Of a stretch of 64,000 nt of DNA, positions 57,617-64,000 are shown piece by piece. The notes beneath the pieces are model-generated. The model saw nothing but the letters and a program-made list of their open reading frames with translations, did not search any database and was not told the origin of the DNA. The DNA is from Ophioderma brevispina (lineage: Eukaryota; Echinodermata; Ophiuroidea; Amphilepidida; Ophiodermatidae), in NCBI GenBank assembly GCA_023653785.1, contig JAMKCH010035833.1, positions 124,001-188,000 on the forward strand, in the 5' to 3' direction. The position numbers and the translations under genes are program-made. Every line of letters begins with the position of its first letter. The first letter of the stretch is position 1.

Positions 57617-58156
57617 CTGGGGCTATTATACTAAAAAGGGATATGAAGCCCCCATTCACTCAGTGTTAAATGTATACGTTCATGTGTGCCTCGGCTAGTG
57701 TATCACAACTTTGTGCTCAAACAGCATTTTTATAATGCATGTTAGATTTCATGTGTTTGTGTATACTTTTTGCTTACAGTATTTCTCATGTTGTTTTACC
57801 CATTTATTTCTCTCTCTCTCTCTGTAACACAGGAACTTTTAGAAATCAAAAGCTATAAATTAGCAGTTACTATCCCAAAGTGAAAACAATTTTAAATGTT
57901 GCCGAATTCGGAAACCTGTACACATAACTTTTGTCTTCAAACTATAGTTCTACAAAATTGATGATAAAACTCCTAAAGCTGATTATTTATTTTCTTTGAT
58001 GTATTTCCCGTGCAGTTTTGGCATGGCATTAACTTTGAGAATTTGGTTTTCCTGAAAATTGTTAATTTTCTTCTTTAAAAAAAAAATCATGCCGAGGCAC
58101 ACCTGAGCGGTGTATTTGTATGTGCTTCCTATCCCTCTATAGGTATATTCATCCCA
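57617..58156. mobile_element. hAT-type element, family F, copy 2, inside the LINE
   Basis: A 540-bp element: left ctggggctattatactaaaa then agggatatgaagc; right cttcctatccctctatagg then tatattcatccca. gtgtgcctcggc occurs near both ends. It is flanked by imperfect 8-bp repeats ATCACTGC (57609-57616) and ATCGCTGC (58157-58164), which lie in the LINE coding sequence. The termini match 15294-16125. Contains a (TC)n run at 57809-57823. Confidence 0.8.
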
Positions 58157-58599
58157 ATCGCTGCTCACTCTGTCCTCAGAATCCCCATCTCATTCTTGCT
58201 CAGACACTATGTCTCGATCACTCCCATTTAGCATCACTGATCTCACACAACTCTTACACATCATTCCTTCATCTTCAAAAGAAATCTTTTCCCATGTATA
58301 GTCGATTCGCGTTGATACGTTCGTCCCCCTGGAGTTTTGGACCTATTCAATTAAGTCGGAGAGGGAAAATGAAAGAATTCAAATGCATGTGCCACACCGG
58401 ATTATCTTGGAGGACACTACGGTCATATAACTCACTCACCTGCCACTAAATACAATGTCATTCATGTATGGAAACGCACAATAGTGTATTTCAGGCCTTA
58501 ACATTCCTCACAATAACATGATTAACAGAAGTCCCTGCGCTTCATTGAATTTTTCACCTCGCAAGAATGGTACGGGTCACATATCAGATGAATCGAGTA

Positions 58600-58847
58600 T
58601 AACAACCCTTCAAACTCCCTAAACCCCACCCACCCACACCAGGGGGAGGGGGACACTCCCATCTTGGAGGTGACGCGCATGTAAGGCTGTTAAGACCCCC
58701 ATTTTCAGCATAGCTGTCACCCAAAGACCCCATATATTTTGAAAATATCACCCAAAGACCTCTATTTTGGGTAAATTTTTGCAAAATTTTCTAAAAAGAC
58801 CCCAATTTGGGGAAAATTTTGCAAATTTGTCACCAGAAAACCCCCCA
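58600..58847. repeat. GACCCC/CCCAAAGACC low-complexity block
   Basis: caaagaccccatatattttg, caaagacctctattttggg and aaaagaccccaatttgggg are degenerate ~35-bp tandem units. The ORFs are compositional. Confidence 0.55.
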
Positions 58848-59172
58848 CTTTCTACATACAAATGTATAGGTTTTGCTGAGACACACTTCGTGTTAAGAAA
58901 AAGTACTGCGGAGTATTGCCTAATATTGATTCTTAGTTTCCTGTTGGAATGCACATCAGATTTGCCAGTGTGGCAAATATTTCATTATTTTGTGGAAAAA
59001 AATAGTTTTTCTTTCTACATACAAATGTATAGGTTTTGCTGAGACACACTTCGTGTTAAGAAAAAGCACTGAGTATTGCCTAATATTGATTCTTAGTTTC
59101 CTGTTGGAATGCGCATCAGATTTGCCAATGTGGCAAATATTTCATTATTTTGTGAAAAAAATTGTTTTTCTT
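58848..59172. repeat. 162-bp tandem duplication
   Basis: Two adjacent copies (58848-59009; 59010-59172) of a segment beginning ctttctacatacaaatgtat then aggttttgctgag. They differ at only a handful of positions, including a loss of cgg near 59071. Duplicate ORF fragments (YIQMYRFC-type) are a consequence. Confidence 0.9.
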
Positions 59173-59448
59173 GAAAACTTGATTAATAAAAACAATTTTT
59201 CAGTTGCCTAAAATATTCAAGCATCCTTCCTGTTCATTTTAAGCAGTTCCCTTGAGAGGGGTGTCACAGTATACCATAAATAATGAATTTCCTCCAGATT
59301 TTTGTCCCATTTGTCATACTTGGTGCAAAAACTGCTTGAACTGATTTTTAAACTTTGAAGAAATGATCCTGCGAATACCCATTTTGTTAATTATGCACTT
59401 GTAAACTTTGTTTTATGTAATATATATAAGGGTAGTAGTGTATTTAAT

Positions 59449-60545
59449 ATAGTAGAGGCGTAATATGTCACATGTCCTATACAACCTTGAAAAAATTCTA
59501 ATAAAAGGACTCTTTGTATATTCTGGTAGGCCTATTATGAATAATTATCAAAAAATTGTCCCGCCTTCTAGTTGCTGCGTTGGTTAGATATTCAAGGTAA
59601 AAGGTCAATGACCTTTATACGGCCTATGATGGGTTATAACTGCTCATCCAATTGGCCTAGAAGCAAAAAGATGGTGTCTATACCCATGTTTTGGGGGTCA
59701 ATAAACACAATAAAACAGTCTTCAGGCTTACAAATGAGGTCATTATTATCTTTCAGAATAGAAAGGACTTTTATTCAAAAGATTTTCCACGTTTTCTCAA
59801 CATAAATTAGCCAATTCGTCAGTCTGAAAAACAGCCAAAATACTATTGTAAAATCATGGATATCAATGATAACTATTTAACCATTCTTGGACAAATATTT
59901 AATTTGGACCACATCAGAAGCCCCATTACCACTGTTGAAAATAAGCCAACTCCTGAAAATGCATCACAGGGCACAGTGATTTGCCCTTGCTCCACCAAAT
60001 GTTTTTCTCACAAAAAAATAAAAACTAAACCTTCAAACAACCTTCTTAAGGGTGGAGAATAACAAATTGAGGGAGGACCGTAATAGTAGAGGCTTCATGT
60101 GACACTGTAACCTTGAACAAATTCTAATAAAAGTACTTTCTTGTATATTCTTGTAGGCCTATATATGAATGATTATGGAAAAATTTGTCCAGCCTTCTAG
60201 TTGCTGCGTTGGTGAGATATTCAAGGTCAAAGGTCAATGACCTTTATAAGGCATGTGATGGGTCATAACTGCTCAGCCAAATGGCCTAGAAGCAAAAACG
60301 GTGGTTTGTCTATACCCAGTTGTTTCCTGTCAATTAAAAAACAATAACCATATTTTTAGGCTTACAAATTGCAGCCACCATTGCTTTCAGCATAGAGGAG
60401 CACTTTTATCGAATTTTACAAGTGTTTCTCAACGTAAATTAGCCCAATCGTCCAGTCTGTACACATTATTAACACAAAATATTGCCTTAATATATTATGA
60501 TAAGAAAAAGCTACAATGTTATGTAAAATCATGAATAATGTTCTT
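59449..60545. repeat. Tandem duplication (~634-bp offset) with DR1/IR1 sites
   Basis: Two diverged direct copies, 59449-59890 and 60083-60545. Shared blocks include tctagttgctgcgttggt, gagatattcaaggtcaaa, gtcaatgacctttata, tggcctagaagcaaaaa and aaaatcatg...ttcttggaca. Copy 2 has AAGGTCAAAGGTCAATGACC, i.e. a direct repeat with spacing 1 overlapping an inverted repeat with spacing 1 of the AGGTCA half-site. Copy 1 keeps the inverted pair. The linker 59900-60070 resembles 62100-62310. Confidence 0.75.
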
Positions 60546-60662
60546 GGACAGATGCCGAACGATGAGTCCTGTGTGATTAATAGTGTGGTACTAGCGATAG
60601 ACCTTTTTGCATACAGACTGTCTCCAAAAAAAAAAATGTACAATCAGAAAAAAATTGGTTAA

Positions 60663-61028
60663 AGACACTATCAGTGATTTTAAAAATATTTGAAATTTGC
60701 CGATGTGGTAGTGCTTCAGAGTGAAGGATAAGTTGTAGAATTTCTCATAAGTACATTATCCAACTGAAGATATTGACAGAAGAGGAAAAGGAAGACTTGG
60801 GAAAAACGACAGGGTTCCAAGATTCGATTTCCCCATTCAAACATGTGTAGTAAGTGTCCGAAGGGACAGTAAAGACCTAAAAGTTCTCTGATTCTGTCCT
60901 TATGAGGTTGCTTCTGGTCTAAATTTGCAGGGGTAGGTTAGGTTACCTGTAATTGTTACATACATGCAAAAATTCGATTTTGATGATTTTTCGAGTTTCT
61001 GATTTATGAAATCAATGGGATAGTGTCT
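60663..61028. mobile_element. TTAA-flanked MITE, family C, copy 3
   Basis: A 366-bp element with left end AGACACTATCAGTGATTT and right end gggatagtgtct. It is flanked by TTAA at 60659-60662 and 61029-61032. Interior blocks aagtgtccgaagggacag and tgattctgtcct match the 12648 and 34823 copies. Confidence 0.88.
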
Positions 61029-61032
61029 TTAA

Positions 61033-62099
61033 ATATGAAATTTCAAAATTAGTCATTCTTATGGCATTTACTATTAAAGAAACCAAAGTCCAGGCTTCAA
61101 TGGGTTGTTCATATATTTACTTTTGTCAATCCAGAGATTATTAATCAATTTTGCGATATTACAAAATCGATTTTAGTTGCCATTTATGACATGGGCAGCA
61201 GAGTTGCTTCGACCCAGTTATGCATGTGCCTGGAAGTCTCAAACAAAGATTGCAACTTGACAGAGAAACAAAACACAGATTAAGCAAACCAAAAGAAGTC
61301 TAGTTTTATGACACAAGTTTTAATAGTCAAACATAATCAGTTCGATGTAAATATCTTGTTTTCATACATAATAAACAATACAAAAATTTATTTGCACGTC
61401 AATGAAATGGCACTTTGAATTTATTACAAAAATTGGTTGTATGTTGAAAATCCTGACCAGAAGGAATGTAATTGCAACAAAATAAACACTCCAAATCCAA
61501 AGAAATGGTTTTTAAAATATTATTAATTTTACTTTTGCATTAATTTTACTAATTGTTGAAGTCAATAAAAATTTGAAATTTGGAAGCAAAGTATCAAAGT
61601 GTTGGTAGAATTTGCGTTTCATGATACTTCACGACCATACAAAACTATCTCCTCCAGGTGCTTAGCGGCGGACGTCATGGTTCTCTTCTAACAAACAACA
61701 GTATGTCAAATGTTATTCACTTTCTTTACAGCTCAATGCCAGAACTTAATGATCCATAAACTCCACATTACGTAACTTTTAGAGTTTTTATGAAGTTAAT
61801 CCCTTTTTAAAGATTGTCATATCTGCAAGTGGAATACTTATGGTTAACAATACGTTCACTTTTTCAATCAACCAGATGCTGGCACAAACCGATTTTTGTG
61901 TTCCGCAGTTAGTAATGAGTTATCTCGTGATTGATTGAAACAAGCCAAATGAGAGGAAACAAAAAAATCCTGGAAAGCCTGGTCTTTTTCTTTAATGTGA
62001 TGTACAACCGACGTACTTATGTTGAGAAATAATATTGGAAAAAAATCGGTTTTTATTGTACCATTATTTTTGAGACAGGCTGTATATTTCATTTGTGGT
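61033..62099. other. No gene seen
   Basis: AT-rich sequence without a recognised element. Short ORFs have no domain. Confidence 0.4.
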
Positions 62100-62310
62100 A
62101 CTATTAAAAACCATTACCACTGCCACCTAAATGGAGCCAACTCCCCGCATAGTCGTGGGACATGGCACTCACCACATATCACAGACCACATTAAGCGGCG
62201 CTTTGTGATTGATTCGCCCTTCCGCGCAAAATGTTCTCTCTCACACACAAAAAAAATCAGGACACAACCTTCCAACACCTTCTTGTAGGTAGAGAATAAC
62301 AATGAGTGAG
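62100..62310 (+). repeat. Diverged copy of the 59900-60070 repeat
   Basis: Shares, with gaps, accattaccactg, gagccaactcc, cacaaaaaaaatcaggacac versus cacaaaaaaataaaaacta, aaccttc and agagaataacaa. Both copies contain a short open frame ending near KIRTQPSN / KIKTKPSN, so a decayed coding element is possible. Confidence 0.5.
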
Positions 62311-64000
62311 CGCCATAAGGACGTGGAAGGTAGGTATCATACTCAAGTGGATCGCCCTCTCACTCCTGAGAGGGAATACGCACTAGTGTTAGCTTCCTCC
62401 ACCAAAACTTTATTTTTGCACCAGATACCAAGGCATGCGTAATCGTGGCGGAAAAAGGTCGCAGAAGGTAGCCAAAGCCAACGCAACCCCTGTAAACGCC
62501 CCACCCATAGTCGCTTAATGCTCCTGGGTCAAGAAGCTAGGTCGATCAGCCAAGCGGGATTGGACGGCCGACATCCCTTCTGCGCTGACTAACACAGCAT
62601 CAAATAGAATTGTTGGAAGGTGGAAGTACAACGCCAACCGACATTGTCCAAAATGTCGGATGAAGGCCTTCACAGAAGGCCCAGTAGGAAGCATGGGCTC
62701 GAACATCATCAGATCATATCTCATAACCAAGAGCCAGTCAACCACTCATGTTTTTTTGGGTGCATTTCATGACTGAGGAAATCCAGCGGCTCATTGTGTC
62801 CCTTGCTGCAGGTTTCTCTGAGCTGTCTGCATTCCGGTCTGCAACTATGGTAAGACGTGGCAGAAACACCGGTTTCGGGGTGTATATAGGGTTAAAAGAA
62901 AGAGTTGATCTTGGACAAAAAAGCGCATGTGGAAGAAGAGAGGACCTCCTGCGCCTCAAAGCCGGTGGTGGGGGCCTAGTCGTAGACGAGGCTTGTATTA
63001 TCCGAACCCCTAATGGCCACAAGCCACAGCCACAAGCAACAGCCACTAGGAAGTTCAGAAGACTAAGCTTTCGTTGGGTTTAAACTGTTCCAACACCAAG
63101 AATTGCAAGACCAATGGCACATCCCACTCGGAACAAGGCTAGCCACCGGGGATCGATCCAATATAAAAACATACCCCACAGAGGACAAGGGGGGACTGAA
63201 AGAAACCCGTCATGCCATCACCGAACCCCTTTACCACATGTTTACGGGTCTGGTCTGTGGCTGTTGGGTAAATAGAAACCTCAGGACAATCAGGACACTA
63301 AGTTAAACCCACTACTGAAAGTCTTCCTGAGGAACGGAAATTACCAACATGGTCTACGGTCTCAGAAATTGGATGGATTAAACTCTCTATCGGCACACCA
63401 TGCATGGTAATCTTATGATGCTCTAGTGAATTTGCCTATACAGTGAGCATGGCAGCGCTAAGAAAGTCCTCACACCTCAGTGTTACATCTACAGAAAGGC
63501 ACAGACAGGTTCGGCACATGGGTGGTGCACTCTGGGATGAACGCATAGACTGGATGACCTTTACCAGGTCCCCTCCCTTGGGAAGATGGATCTGTTCCCT
63601 TACAAGCAGATCTGTGGTTCTTGGAAAGCACAGCTGCCGTGGGCCATAATGGGGCTACCGGCAGGCCAGGGCAGTCTCGAGACAGAGCCACCGCCGAGGG
63701 CTTTGGGCATATGCCAACCTGGAAAACTCGGATCAAGAATAGGCTATCAAACCTGACCAGATCCGCTGCCTTTTTATCCATGGCGTCGCGTCGACTGACC
63801 GGGGATCAGGTTCCAAGAGAGGCCCCCCCCAATATTCCACAAATCTGACGATTCATAACTGTGGCGATCAATCCACGTGTGGACGGTTCACCATCTAGAA
63901 GATTGTGCGGCAAACTGCAAAGAGAGCTGTCCACTCCACAAATGGGGCCCTCTGCTGTGTCTGGGATTAGGGACCCCCTGGGAGACTGTCCGGCAAAACC
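62304..64000 (+). pseudogene. GC-richer block with broken ORFs, possible degraded retroelement
   Basis: Composition rises clearly above the AT-rich surroundings, and open frames switch repeatedly on the plus strand. They include MSERHKDVEG (62304), MRNRGGKRSQKVAKAN (62434), a CPKC segment with KAFTEG (62645-62680), GGGGLVVDEACI (62965), LGTRLATGDRSN (63120) and MPTWKTRIKNRLSNL (63710). The order of a short basic N-terminus, a Cys-x2-Cys segment and a WK-x-R-I-x-x-x-L segment would fit the region before the RT of a non-LTR element, with the RT beyond the window edge. I recognise no specific protein; this is a hypothesis. Confidence 0.3.

Larger units (their letters stand above)
57082..58330 (-). 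pseudogene. LINE ORF2 C-terminal relic, interrupted twice
   Basis: On the minus strand, in order: CVRSVMLNGSD and KNEMGILRTE (58330-58160); after a first interruption, VMRAMSGVKLDDRKKT and DDEHVL (57608-57494); after a second, RRAFEFEV then GLRMEDALNRAKWKEGV and GTKTDLK (57330-57115). This is the post-RT tail of a common LINE type (…GH-x-x-RRDDEHVLRRAL-x-F-x-V…GRP…AKWREGV). It ends in a trinucleotide (TAG)n-type tail at 57082-57110. Stops and frameshifts make it non-functional. Confidence 0.72.

Noticed and set aside
62738..63083. Overlapping long ORFs on both strands
   Set aside because: Neither frame has a recognisable domain; kept only as part of the unresolved GC-richer block.
1..64000. 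Bacterial, viral or CRISPR content
   Set aside because: No long ORFs, operons, regularly spaced direct repeats with unique spacers, or phage-like genes; splice sites and SINE/LINE/MITE content indicate an animal genome.

Overview
The window reads as gene-poor, AT-rich nuclear DNA from a metazoan. There are no operons, no long ORFs, no rRNA genes and no CRISPR arrays. Small exons sit between canonical GT/AG splice sites, and most of the sequence is mobile-element debris. The tRNA-headed SINEs, LINE reverse-transcriptase remnants, dense hAT-type and TTAA-type MITEs and microsatellites resemble marine invertebrate genomes such as echinoderms, hemichordates or cephalochordates. That placement is a low-confidence impression.

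The only gene I can support lies on the minus strand between about 44.2 and 24.0 kb. Five pieces were found, in transcript order: a half-exon near 43.7 kb, 42971-42860, 34047-33838, 32112-31753 and 24417-24028. Their splice phases are compatible (0 between the first two, then 1-1 throughout) and together they encode immunoglobulin-like domains. Both ends of the gene and several exons are missing from what I can see. A SINE with an 11-bp target-site duplication sits inside the first exon piece and appears to break it.

The rest, left to right. 0-10 kb: a CCAAT-motif minisatellite, TTAA-flanked MITEs and a SINE inserted into a TTAA element. 10-14 kb: a LINE relic, then a satellite carrying two TTAA insertions whose empty sites survive in neighbouring repeat units. 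14-23 kb: nested hAT-type elements, GGCTGG fold-back MITEs, a four-unit satellite and an 8-bp-TSD hAT element rich in CCGATA. 24-32 kb: Ig exons, SINEs, a 156-bp near-perfect palindrome, a LINE RT relic and an AGGTCA-rich tandem array. 33-42 kb: another satellite with a hAT insertion, and a 636-bp fold-back. 44-48 kb: the AGGTCA array again, inverted. 48-56 kb: mostly low-repeat sequence with no recognisable gene. 55-64 kb: a 1-kb fold-back, a LINE tail carrying two DNA-transposon insertions, two tandem duplications, another TTAA MITE, and a more GC-rich stretch with broken ORFs, possibly a degraded retroelement.

The best-supported novelty is the MITE landscape. At least five families share a TTAA duplication (piggyBac-like target choice) and mostly begin with AG. 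Several insertions can be proven from empty sites inside this same window, and insertions nested in other elements give a relative order of transposition.
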